Shown here: positions 13,671 through 24,362 of the stretch, piece by piece | Layout of the letters: every line of letters starts with the position of its first letter | How positions within the stretch are numbered: position 1 is the first letter of the stretch | NCBI RefSeq assembly: GCF_035594125.1 | Contig: NC_087155.1 | Coordinates: 3,461,692 to 3,525,691, forward strand | Length of the DNA: 64,000 bases | Direction: 5' to 3' | Origin: Scylla paramamosain | Lineage: Eukaryota; Arthropoda; Malacostraca; Decapoda; Portunidae | The notes under the pieces: generated by a model | The model's database searches: none | What the model was told of the DNA's origin: nothing | The model's input: the letters and a program-made list of their open reading frames with translations, nothing else | Translations under genes and position numbers: made by a program

Positions 13671-14330
13671 AGAGGGAGGTTTCAAGACACTTATTCTTCA
13701 ATTTTTGACAACTGCTTTGACCCTTTTATGGGACTGGCATTTCAGTGGGATTTTTTTTTATTGGATTTTTGTTGCCCTTGGCCAGTGTCCTTCCTACATA
13801 GAAAAGAAAGAAAAATGTCTATTGGTATTTCTATATAGGATGATTTCCATGCCTTTTAGCGTTTTTGGAGCCTACCAAGCTCAAAAAAATAAAAAATAAA
13901 TAAATAAAAACTCGTTTTTGGTAATGGAGTTTTGTTTCCCTATATAGGAGATTTACATGCATTTTGATGTTTTAGTACCTGATAATGTGAAAAACACTCA
14001 AAATATACGTTTCTGATAATGTTCTGTTTCTTGATATAGTACGTTATTCATGCGTTTCAGTATTTTAGTACCTACGAAGCTAAAAAAAAAAAAATTCACG
14101 TTCCTCTTAATGTCTTTTCCTTTCCCAATATCCCTAAAATTCGGGAACGAAAAGACATTACGAAAAACATGATTTATGATTTTGGTGCATAGTATGTTGA
14201 TAATCTCTCATAAAATACGTTTCTGGAAAACTCGTTTCTTTTCCCCATATAGTGTCCTTTGCATGTATTTTGGCGTTTTGGTAGTTAACAATGTTAAATA
14301 CATCCAAAATACATGCTTTTGGTAATATTC

Positions 14331-14335
<5 letters not shown>

Positions 14336-14423
<88 letters not shown>
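14336..14423. repeat. (AT)n microsatellite inside the satellite
   Basis: About 88 bp of AT, positioned where a monomer normally reads CCATATAGAGTGCTATTC, so it replaces the CATATAG seed. The flanks resume as satellite (TAGTGTTGTTTATTT on the right). Confidence 0.96.
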
Positions 14424-14426
<3 letters not shown>

Positions 14427-14827
14427 TTGTTTATTTATTTATTTATTTTATTTTTTCATTTGTTTTGATGCCTAAAAAGCTCAAAAATGCTCATAATAAA
14501 TGTTTCTCGTAAAGAGAAACACTCAAAGACACGTTTAATGTATTTTTTTTATTCCCTTTTAATGTTCTTTCCATGCTTTCTAGTGTTTTGGTGCTTAACA
14601 TGCACATAAACACTTAAAAGATACATTTCTTAGAAAGTCATTTCGTTTCCCTATATAAGGGCCTTTAGTGTATTTTGGCGTTTTGGTAGTTAACAATGTG
14701 AAAAACACTAAAATTACAAGTTTTTGGAAATGTTCTGTTTCTCCATATAGAATAAATGGTATTAACGCACTTTCGCGTTCTGGTAACATAAAAAAAAAAA
14801 AAAACACTCATAATACACGTTTCTCGT

Positions 14828-14861
<34 letters not shown>

Positions 14862-16908
14862 TCTATTTTGTACGTAAGAAACTCAAAAACACTCAAAATG
14901 CTTGTTTATTTTAATGTAATTATTCTCTTTCTCCCTAAAGGGTGTTTTGCAAGCTTATCAGCGTTTTGGTGCCTAAACACAGAGCACATATTTTTTTAAA
15001 TGTTTCCTTTTCCAATATAGTGTTCTTTGCATGCTTTTTGGCGTTTTGGTACCTAACAATGTGAAATGCCCTCAAAATACAAATATTTAGTAATGTTCTT
15101 CTGTTTCTCCATATTGAATGTTATTCGGTTGTGTTAGAGTTTGGAACCTAAGAAGCGCAAAAACACTCATAATATGCATGTTTCTCGTAATGTGGTTTTG
15201 TTTCGCCACATACGATACTTTGCATTTATTTGGGCGTTTTTTGTACTCAAAAAATTTGTTTTTGGTAGTTATTTTTGTTTTTCATAAAGAGTTTTTTCCA
15301 TGCATTTTGGCGTTTTATTATGTAAGTAACTCAAAATATCGAAAAGGAAAGTTTTTGATAATGTTATTCTTTTTCTCCACATAGAGTACTATTCATGCGT
15401 TTTAGTGTTTTGGTATTGAAGAAGCTCATAAACACTCATAATAACTCGTTTCTCGTTTTTTCGTCTCCCCATGTAAGGTACTTTGCATGCATTTTGGCGT
15501 TTTTCTACGTAGCAAGCTGAAAATTCATTTAAAATACTTATTAGTAGTAATGTTCTGTTTCTCCATAAAGAGTGTTTTGCATGCGTTTTAGAGTTTAGGT
15601 ACGTAATAAGTTAAAAATATTCTTTATTTTTTTTTTTTGTCATGTTGTTTTCTATTCCTATATAGGGTAATTCCCATGCTTTTTAGCGTTTTGGTGCCTA
15701 CCACGCTGATAAACACTGTAATGACATATTTTTGATAATGTAGTTTTGCTTCACCATATAGGTGGCTTTCTATGCATTTTCCTTTTCGTTCTTAAGAATG
15801 TAAAATATAACACTCAAAATACACGTTTTTCGTAATTTGTTTTTGGATATAGAGTGCTTTTTATGTGTTTTAGCATTTCGTTACAAAAGAAGATAAAAAC
15901 CTCGCATAATACACGTTTCTTGTAATGTACTTCTCGTTTCCCAATATAGAGTACTTTGCATGCATTTTGCCATTTATCTACGCAAGAATCTCAAAAACAC
16001 TTAAAGTACACGTTTTTGGTAAAGTTACACTGTTTCTCCATATTTTTTTTTTTTTTACGTGCGTTTCAGTGTTTTAGTGCGTAAGTTGCTCAAAAACACT
16101 GAAAAGAAAAGTTTTTGGTTATCTTTTTTTCCTCCCATACAGGGTACTTATTTTCTTTTTTTAGCGTTCGGTCCCTAGTAAGCTCATATACATTCAAAAG
16201 ACATGTGTCTGGAAATCTTGTTTCCTTTCTCCATATAGGGTTCTTTACGTTTTGGTACTTAACAATGGGAAATACACTTAAAATTCACGTTTTTGGTAAT
16301 GTTGTTTTGTTTCTCCCCATAGAGTGCTATTTATGCGTTTTCGAGGTTTGGTACTTAATTAGCTCAAAACACTCGTAATACACGTTTCTAGTAATGTTCT
16401 TTCGTTTCCCCATATAGGATACCTACCATGCATTTTGGCGTTTTTGTAAGTGAAAAGCTGAAAAATACTCATAATACTTGTTTTTGGTAATGATATTTTC
16501 TTTCTCCATAAACGGTTTTGGTACGTAAGTAGCTCAAAACTCTCAAGAGATACGTTTTTTATTGTTTGTTGATTTGTTTCCCCATATAGGGTGCTTTCCA
16601 TGTTTTTTTTTTCTTAGCGTTTTGGTACATAATAATATGAAATACTCAAAATACACGTTTTTGGAAATGTTCTGTTTCTTCATATAGAGCGGAATTAACG
16701 CGTTTTTTTTTTTTTTTTTTATAATGAAAGCTCAAAACACTCATAAAACACGCTCCTCGTAATGTCTTTTCGTTTTCCCACATAGGTTAATTTGCATGCA
16801 TGTTCGTGTTTTTTCTACGTAACATGCTCCAAAAAAGATATTTTTATAAATGTTTTCTTTTTTTTTTGTACGTAAGCAGCTCAAAGATACTGATAAAAGA
16901 CTTTTTGG

Positions 16909-16912
<4 letters not shown>

Positions 16913-16990
<78 letters not shown>

Positions 16991-17027
16991 TATATATATA
17001 TATTATATATATTATATATATTATAAT

Positions 17028-17096
<69 letters not shown>
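16913..17096. repeat. Compound (AT)n / (TAT)n microsatellite
   Basis: A run of about 184 bp. The centre (about 16980-17040) is broken into TATTATA-type units, with near-pure AT on both sides. It sits at the CATATAGG position of a type-D monomer; the right flank resumes as AAGGTTTTACATGCTTTTTAG. Confidence 0.95.
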
Positions 17097-17100
<4 letters not shown>

Positions 17101-18115
17101 TTTACATGCTTTTTAGTATTTTTGTGCCTAGCACTCTCATAAACAGTTAAAAGACACGTTTCTAGAAATCTCGTTTCTTTTCCTTTTATAGGTTTCTTTG
17201 CGTGCATTTTGGTGTTTTGGTGCCTAACTATCAATTAAACTAAAAATAAACGTTCCTGGTAATATTGTTCTTTCTCCATATTGAGTGCTTTTCATGCGTT
17301 TTTGTGTTTTGTCACCTAAGAAACTGAAAAACATTCGTAAAGTATGTTTGTGGGATTGACTTTTTGTTTCACCATATAGGGTTCTTTCCATTCATTTTGG
17401 CGTTTTTCTAAGTAACAAGCTCAAAAACGCTCAAAATACTTGTTTCTAGTAATGTTATTCTTTTCTCCAAAAAAATGTTTTCCATGTGTTTTTAGCGTTT
17501 TGGTACACACAAAGGAAACTTTTAAGTAGTTTCGTTTTTCGTATTTATATATAATGAGCTTCCCATATTTTTTTAGCGTTTTAGTGTTTAACTTGCTCAT
17601 AAACATGTTTTTTGGTATTTCTTCTATGTAACAAGATTAAAAACACTAATGTAGTTTAATGTAAAACATAATACTTGTTTTGCGTGATATTATTCTTTTT
17701 TTTTTTCCAAGAAGAGTGTTTTTCATGAATTTTAGCGTTTTGGTACGTCACTAGCTGATAGTCACTGAAAAGAGACTTTTTTTTAAATATTGTTTTCTTT
17801 ATCCATATAGAGTGATTTCCATGATTTTTTACGTTTTGGTGCCTAGCACGCCCATGAACATTCAAAAGACATGTTTTTGGAAATTTTGTTTCCTTTCCCC
17901 ATATAGTATGCTTTTCAGGCATTTTGGTGTTTTGATACCTAACAATGTGAAATACACACACACACTTAAAAAAAAAAAACACGTTTTTAGTAATGTTCTT
18001 TTCTCCATATAGAGTGCTATTCAAGCGTTTTAGTGTTTTGGTACCTAAGAATATAAAAAAAAAAAAAAAACACTCATAATACATGTTTCTCGTAATATAC
18101 TTTCGTTTCCATATA

Positions 18116-19573
18116 CCGTATTTGATGGCTCATAAGACGCTACTTTTTTCTCAGAAAAAGGGTCAGTAAATTAGCCTGCGTCCAATGAGGCAAAGGTCCA
18201 ACTTTGAGGCAGTAATAGGTTACAAGTCTACGGCAACAGAGGCTCTAAATTCAAACCACAGATGTCTTTGCACAACTAAATAAAGTCATGATTGGTAGTA
18301 CGCCACAAAATGCTCTTTCTTTCAAGGTACCAATGTGTAGTATCTCATACTTACTGGTAATCCACATAGACTTTGACCAGTCAGGAAGAATTTGCTTAAC
18401 CATGCACCACTTCTTCTTGGAGTTTTGTTGGGGCAGTGTAGGTTGTGATGTCACAGCCTTTGATGCCCCAAAGGTGAGGTATCCAATTATAATATTAGAC
18501 TAGATGTGATGGAGCTGGTTGGATTTGTGGAGAAGGTTCTGGCAAGGTGGAGATGGTACACCACGTTTTTCAAAACAAACGCGGTCGGTTGCGCTCCGAC
18601 GTGACGTACTCGGTGACACCGAGTGTGACGCCGTTACTGATTGAGGTAAGACAATAGCCACACTTTCATACAATTAAAATTGAACCTATCTTTTTAACAT
18701 TCTTGCTCTGCATACATATGAAAAAGATTGAAGCTAGAGAAACTTTTCTTTTATGAAAATAGACTAATACACCTTGAGAACGAATATTTCTTCTATAAAG
18801 GAATTGAGTGTCATGGGATAGGCTGGCTTGAGGTGATGATCTGCATAATATTCATGTAATAGCTTATGCTTTTACACATCCTTTGGCTTTGAAAATGTAC
18901 TAAAATACTGCATAAGAATTACATGTGAAAGATGCTAAAAAATAAAGTATGAAAAAATTTTATTATCACTGTAGTCCCTCAGTTAATGGTGCCGCCAAGA
19001 GCTAGGTGCAGTTAATGTTTACATTCAGCTGAACCGCATTAAGACTGAAACTCCCCTGCTTACCACACCTTTTGGGCACTAGAGGCTGTGACATCACAGT
19101 CTGCATGGCCCCAACTAAAATACCAATAAGAAGATTGTGTTTACACGTCAGCAGGATTGGTACAATCTTGTCTTTCAATACCCTCAACCGAATCATTACG
19201 TTCTGGCTTTCAAGGCCCGCAACCTTACCAAGATTTGACTCCAGAAATCCAACCAGCTCCACTGTATCTAGTCTGAAACACTACCTGTATACCACACCTT
19301 TGGGACGCCAGGCTGTGATGTCACGGCCATCACAGCCTCAACAAAACCCCAAAAAGAACAAGTAAGCTGCTAGCATAAATTAAACTTTTAAATGCTGAGT
19401 ATTGGTATCTAATAGTGATCTAAATGCACGTGAGAGTCTTCAAATGTCGCTTGAATTCCTTGACTTCATATCGATAGCCTAAATCTGTTAATTTTTGTTT
19501 TTTTCTATTTCAATACATGCCAGAACTGGGTGCGTCTTATGAGCCCGTGCGTCTTATGAGCCATCAAATACGG
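18116..19573. mobile_element. TA-flanked DNA transposon with perfect 25-bp TIRs
   Basis: Bases 18116-18140 (CCGTATTTGATGG...) are a perfect inverted match to 19549-19573. TA lies directly outside both ends. Removing the element restores a satellite reading CCATATATGG, consistent with a TA target-site duplication as in Tc1/mariner/pogo elements. A third TIR-like word (GCGTCTTATGAGCC) is at 19532-19545. Internally, 18419-18478 and 19294-19353 are approximate inverted copies, as are 18508-18550 and about 19215-19261. No transposase is recognisable, so it is probably non-autonomous. The superfamily is inferred from TSD and TIR style only. Confidence 0.75.
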
Positions 19574-22500
19574 TATATGGTACTTTTCATGGATATTGGC
19601 GATCTTGTACAGAACAACAATAAAAAAAATAAAAAAAATAAAAATACTTGTTTTTCGTAATGTCATTCTTTTTCTATGCAAACAGCTAAAAAAAATACTC
19701 AAAAGACACTTTTTTAGTAAAGATGTTTTCTTTCCCCATTTAGGCGTTTTCGTGCCTAATTCGCTCATAAACACTAAAAAAAGACTTTTTTTTTTTTAAA
19801 TAACGTTTCTTTTCCTCATATAGGATGCTTTGCATGGATTTTGGCGTTTTGGTACCTAAGAATGTGAAATGCACTCATAATACACGTTTTTGGTAATGTT
19901 GTTTTTCTCAATATGGAGTGCTGTTCAAACATATTAACTTTTTGGCACCTAAGAAACTCAAAAACACTCATAATGCACGTTTCTCGTTATGTGTTTTCGT
20001 TTTCCCATATAGGGTACTTTGCATGCATTTTGGCGTCTTGTACGTAATAAGCCCTAAACACTAAATTACTTGTTTTTTGGTAATGTTATTCTCTTTCTCC
20101 CTAAAGGGTGTTTTGCATGCGTTTTAGCGTTTTGGTACGTAAACAAAGAAACTCAAAACACTGAAAAACACTCAAAAGACACCTTTTTGGGATGTCTTTT
20201 AACTTTTTTGGTATCTAATATGGACAAAACCCCTTAAAATATACGTTTCTAGGAATGTCGTTTCGTTTAGCCATATAAGGGCCTTTTCATGCATTTTGGC
20301 GATTTGGTGCCTAACAATGTGAAAAACACTAAAGTTATACGTTTTTGGTAATGTTGATATGTTTCTCCATAAAGAGTGGTATTAATGCGTTTTCGCATTT
20401 CGTACTCAAAAAAAAAACACAAAAGCATTCAAAATACAAATTCTTCGTAATGTCTTTTCTTTCCCCATATAGAGTATTTAGCTTAAAAAACACAAAAATA
20501 CTCAAAATGCATGTGTTTTATGAAGTTTTCTTACCCTAATATAGGGTGCTTTACATGATTTTTAGCGTTTTGATGCCTAACAAGCTCATAAACCCTTAAA
20601 AGACAAGTTTCCAGAGGTGTCATTTCTTTTTCCCATATAGGGTGTTTGCATGCATTTTGGTGTTTTTTGTGCCTAACAATGTGAAATACACTGAAAATAC
20701 ACGTTTTTGGTAATATTCTGTTACTCCATATAGAGTGCTGTTCATGCACTTGAGCGTTTTGGTACCGAAGAATCTTAAAAACACTCACAATACGCATATA
20801 GGTTAATTTGTAGGCATTTTTGGTGTTTTGTATGTAAGATCAAAAGTACCTTAAAATAATTATTTTTAGTAATGCTAATTTGTTTCTCTAAAAGCATGTT
20901 TTTGCATGCGTTTTAGTTTTTTCATACGTAAAACGCTGAAAAACACTCAAAATACACGTTTTTGGTAATGTTTTATATTCCCATATAGGCTGCTTTCCAT
21001 GCTTTTTAGCTTTTTGGTGGTTAACATGCATGAAAATACTCAAAACTTGTTTCTTGGAATGTCGTCAAGTTTTCCTATATAAAAGGCATTCAATGATTTT
21101 TAGAGTTTTGTTGTCTACCAATGTGAAAACACTTATATCACATGTTTTTAAAAATGAATTATTTCTCAGTAGAGAGTTGTATTAACGTATTTTCACGAGT
21201 GGTACCAAAAAACCTCAAAAACACTCAATACACGTTTTTCGTAATGTGTTTTCGTTCCCCACTATAGGGTAGGGTGCATTGTGGCTTTTTTCAACGTAAC
21301 AAGGTCAAAAATATTCAAAAATAGTTGTTTTGGTAATGTTTATACTGTTTCTCCATAAAGTGTGTTTTGCATGCTTTTAGCATTTTGGTACACAAGAAGT
21401 TCAAAAACACTTAAAAGACACGTTTTTCATAATGTTGTTTTGTATTCCCATATAGGGTGAATTACATTCTTTTTAGCGTTTTAGAGTATAACACACTGAA
21501 AAGCACTCAAAAGACACGTTTTTTGGTAATGTCGATTTGTTTCCCCATATAGGAGGCATGCATTTTGGCGTTTTGGTACCTATCACTGAAAAACATTCAA
21601 AACACTTTTTCTTTATGTTGTTTTCTTTCTCCATATAGAGTGTTTTTCATACATATTAGAGCTTCGATACCTGAAAAGCTAAAAAAAAAAAAAAAAACAC
21701 TCATAATACACATTTCCTGTAATGTCTTTTCGTTTCCCTATATATGGTACTTTCCAAGCATTTTTTTTTTCCGTTTTTCTATGCAACAATATGGAAAACA
21801 CTTATTTCTTGTTTCTGGTGATATTATTCATCATCATCATAAACTGTGGTTTGCATACGTTTTTCGCATTTCCATACGTAAGTAGCTAAAAACAATGAAA
21901 AGTGACCTTTTTGATAATATATTGTTTTCTCATATAGGATGCTTTCAATGCATTTTAGCATTTTCGTGTCTAGTACGCTCATAAACACTCAAAAGACACG
22001 TTTCTGGAAATCTCATTTAATTTCCCCATACGGGATGCTCTGCGTGTATTTCGGCGTTTTGTTACTTAAGAATGTGAAATATACTCAAAATACACGTTTT
22101 TGGTAAAGTAATACTGATTCTTCATTAAGGGTTCATTGCATGCGTTTCAGCTTTTTGGTACGTAAGGAGCTCAAAACATTGAAAAGATACGTTTTTTGGT
22201 AATATCGTTTTGTTTTCCCATTCGGGGTGCTTTCCATGCTTTTTTATCATTTTGGTGCCTAGCATGCTCTTAAACGCTTAAAAGACACACTACTGGAAAT
22301 GTCGTTTCTTTTCCATATATATGGTGCTTCGCATGTATTTTGGTGTTTTGGTACCTAAAAATGTGAAATACATTTAAAATACACTTTTCTGGTAATGTTC
22401 TGTTTCTCCTTATATAGTGTTTTTCATTCCTTTTAGCGTTTTGGTAAGAAGCTCAAAAACACTCAAAACACACGTTCCTTTAAATGACTTTTTGTTTTCT

Positions 22501-23424
22501 CTTACACGGTACTTTCCATGCATTTTTGGCATTTTTGTACGGAAGAATCTCAAAAATCTTCAAAATACTTGTTTTTTCATGTTATTATCTGTTTCCATAA
22601 AGTGTTTTGTATTCGTCTTAGTGTTTCGGTATGTAAGAGGCTGAAAAACACTAAAAAGACGCGTTTTTGGTAATGTTTTCTTTTTCCATGCAATTTTCTC
22701 ATGCCTAACACGCTCACAAATTCTCAAAAGAAACGTTTCCGGAAATGTTTCTTTTCCACATATATTGTGTTTTTCATGCATTTTGGAGTTATGGCATCTA
22801 AAAGTGTGAGAAACGCTCAGAATACACGTTTTTAACAATGTTCTGTTTCTCCATATAGAGTGCTATTGATACGTTTTAGCGTTTTGTTAGCTATGAAGCT
22901 CAAAAACACTTATAATACACATTTCTCTTAATGTATTTTTGTTTCCCCATATAGAGTACATTGCATGCATTTTTACCTTTATGTACGTAACAAGCTCAAA
23001 AACACTCAAAATTCTTGTTTTTGTTAATATTGTTCTGTTTCTCCATATACAGTGGTATTAATGCGGTTTTGCGTTTTGGTACCAAAGTACAAAATATTCA
23101 TAATACACGTTCCTCGTATTGTCTTTTTTTTTTTTTTTCTTATATATGGTACTTTGCATGCATTTTGCTGCTTTGTTTCTACTTAAGCTCAAAGACACTC
23201 AAAATACTTGTTTTTTGTAATGTTATTCTCTTGCTCCATAAAGTGTGTTTTGAATGCATTTAAGTCTTTTCGTTCGTAAGAAGTTGAAAAACACTCAAAA
23301 GACACGTTTTTCGTTTTTTTTTTTTTTTATACCTAGACAGGGTGAATTTCATGCATTTTATCATTTTGGTGCCTAACACGCTGAAAAAAAAAACACTGAA
23401 AAGACATGTTACTGGTAATATATA
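19574..23424 (+). repeat. Satellite segment with the clearest HOR order
   Basis: About 40 monomers. From about 19800 the order E-A-B-C-D-E can be read without interruption, with E words at 19849 and 20303. Type-C to type-D transitions are regular. No insertion other than short poly-A or poly-T growth was seen, apart from a CAT-repeat patch near 21829-21840. Confidence 0.9.
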
Positions 23425-23568
23425 TGTTACGGCCATTTTGGAAAATTGGTCGTTTTACAAAATTGCCGGTCATTATGCAAAAAGACCAAATTCGTGGTCA
23501 CATTGCAAAATGACCTAAATTTCTCAACATTTTGCAAAACGACCAAGATTTTGGTCAGTTTACAAAAT
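23425..23568 (+). repeat. Left terminal inverted repeat, 144 bp
   Basis: It matches the reverse complement of 24189-24332 at every base compared. It is built from repeated words of the form TTTTRCAAAAYGACC (for example near 23453, 23501 and 23550). These short repeated words could be transposase-binding sites. After 23568 similarity to the other end continues weakly for about 30 bp. Confidence 0.88.
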
Positions 23569-23615
23569 AAACAGTATTTTTGTTGGTCCGTTTACAACAG
23601 AAACAAGCCCAAAAA

Positions 23616-24044
23616 ATGATCGATAATTCTGTGAAGAGATTTCAACCAGCCAAGGTAGGGGAAACTGTGATGGTTCCTGTTCCATTAGTTGACCGCGGAC
23701 GTGCAGAGTTTCCTAATGTGAAGGCAGTTGTTTTTCAGGCATTGGACAATGGCACATATAAGCTTGGTACAAAACACGGCCTGCTTAAACAAGTGTACAC
23801 TCGCAACCAATTTACTCCATGTCTAGAAAAATTCCTTTCTCTTGATGATGTTGTACAGGAGCGGGAAGTAAGTCTGCGGGAAGTAGCAATTGCAGAATCA
23901 ATGGGACAAGGTCAGGGATTCGCTAAATGCTCTTGCACTAAGTCATGTATGACCAGACGCTGCAAGTGTTTAAAAAACTCTGTATTATGCAACAGCAGAT
24001 GCAAATGCAGTGCCTCTTGCTGCAACAAGGTCGACACACAATAA
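23616..24044 (+). CDS. C-terminal fragment of a Ginger/KRBA2-type transposase
   Basis: The frame is open from before the first ATG (23616) to TAA 24042-24044, giving 142 residues from that ATG. Residues 1-68 (PAKVGETVMVPVPLVDRGRA, VYTRNQF) match the small domain after the integrase core in KRBA2-like transposases. Residues 105-136 form a cysteine-rich CXC-like knuckle (C-S-C-T-K-S-C-M-T-R-R-C-K-C ... C-N-S-R-C-K-C), expected to bind zinc. The full family protein carries an integrase catalytic domain upstream that would cut and join DNA; it is missing here. An AATAAA overlaps the stop (24040-24045), a plausible poly(A) signal. The undamaged frame suggests recent activity or a recent deletion. 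No promoter was identified. Confidence 0.78.
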   Translation: MIDNSVKRFQPAKVGETVMVPVPLVDRGRAEFPNVKAVVFQALDNGTYKLGTKHGLLKQVYTRNQFTPCLEKFLSLDDVVQEREVSLREVAIAESMGQGQGFAKCSCTKSCMTRRCKCLKNSVLCNSRCKCSASCCNKVDTQ

Positions 24045-24188
24045 AATTAGTTATGTTCACTACGTTTTATCATTCCCTCGCTTTTTTTTTCATCTGCCTG
24101 CTTGCTGTATGGACATTTTGTAAACTGACCAACGATAATTTTGTAAACTGACCAAAATCTTGGTCGTTTTGCAAACTGACCAACGATA

Positions 24189-24331
24189 ATTTTGTAAACT
24201 GACCAAAATCTTGGTCGTTTTGCAAAATGTTGAGAAATTTAGGTCATTTTGCAATGTGACCACGAATTTGGTCTTTTTGCATAATGACCGGCAATTTTGT
24301 AAAACGACCAATTTTCCAAAATGGCCGTAAC

Positions 24332-24332
<1 letters not shown>
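24189..24332 (-). repeat. Right terminal inverted repeat, 144 bp, with adjacent 51-bp duplication
   Basis: This is the inverted partner of the left TIR. Immediately inside it a 51-bp unit beginning AACGATAATTTTGTAAACTG is present twice (starting at 24131 and 24182, the second overlapping the TIR edge). The right subterminal region therefore has more copies of the GTAAACTGACC word than the left. Confidence 0.88.

Positions 24333-24362
<30 letters not shown>

Larger units (their letters stand above)
10775..13815 (+). mobile_element. Jockey-like LINE copy A, complete 5' end, internally deleted
   Basis: It starts with CAGTAGACACCTGCCGAAAC, the same first bases as copy C at 56728, so both probably keep the true 5' end. 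A ~245-nt 5' leader with an ACACACAC run precedes the likely start codon at 11019. An AP-type endonuclease, a linker and a reverse transcriptase follow, then a 3' end containing CCCTTGGCCAGTGTCCTTCC and an A-rich tail (13798-13815). Compared with copy C, about 240 bp of linker is missing at 11939. Frameshifts make it non-functional. The clade (jockey/CR1 group) is judged from protein words alone. Confidence 0.88.
13816..18115 (+). repeat. Satellite segment, LINE copy A to the TA-flanked transposon
   Basis: About 40 monomers in plus orientation with recognisable A-B-C-D-E order. Type-B words near 15477, 15950 and 16416 show a ~470-bp HOR. Two (AT)n tracts and a poly-T run (14829-14860) replace parts of monomers. 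A small imperfect hairpin sits at 14108-14160. Confidence 0.88.
23425..24332 (+). mobile_element. Ginger-like DNA transposon derivative, 908 bp
   Basis: Both ends carry TIRs of 144 bp that I read as identical (23425-23568 and 24189-24332), starting TGTTACGGCC and ending GGCCGTAACA. Between them is the C-terminal part of a transposase of the type represented by KRBA2-like and SCAND3-like integrase proteins, which belong to Ginger transposons. The integrase catalytic core is absent. Flanks are ATATAT on both sides, so a 4-bp duplication such as ATAT would be invisible. It is a deletion derivative needing a full element elsewhere. The superfamily rests on the protein tail and the TGT...ACA ends. 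Confidence 0.8.

Noticed and set aside
23580..24044. A domesticated host KRBA2-like gene
   Set aside because: The frame is bounded by matching 144-bp TIRs, lacks the catalytic core and has no upstream exon in the satellite, so a transposon remnant is the simpler reading.
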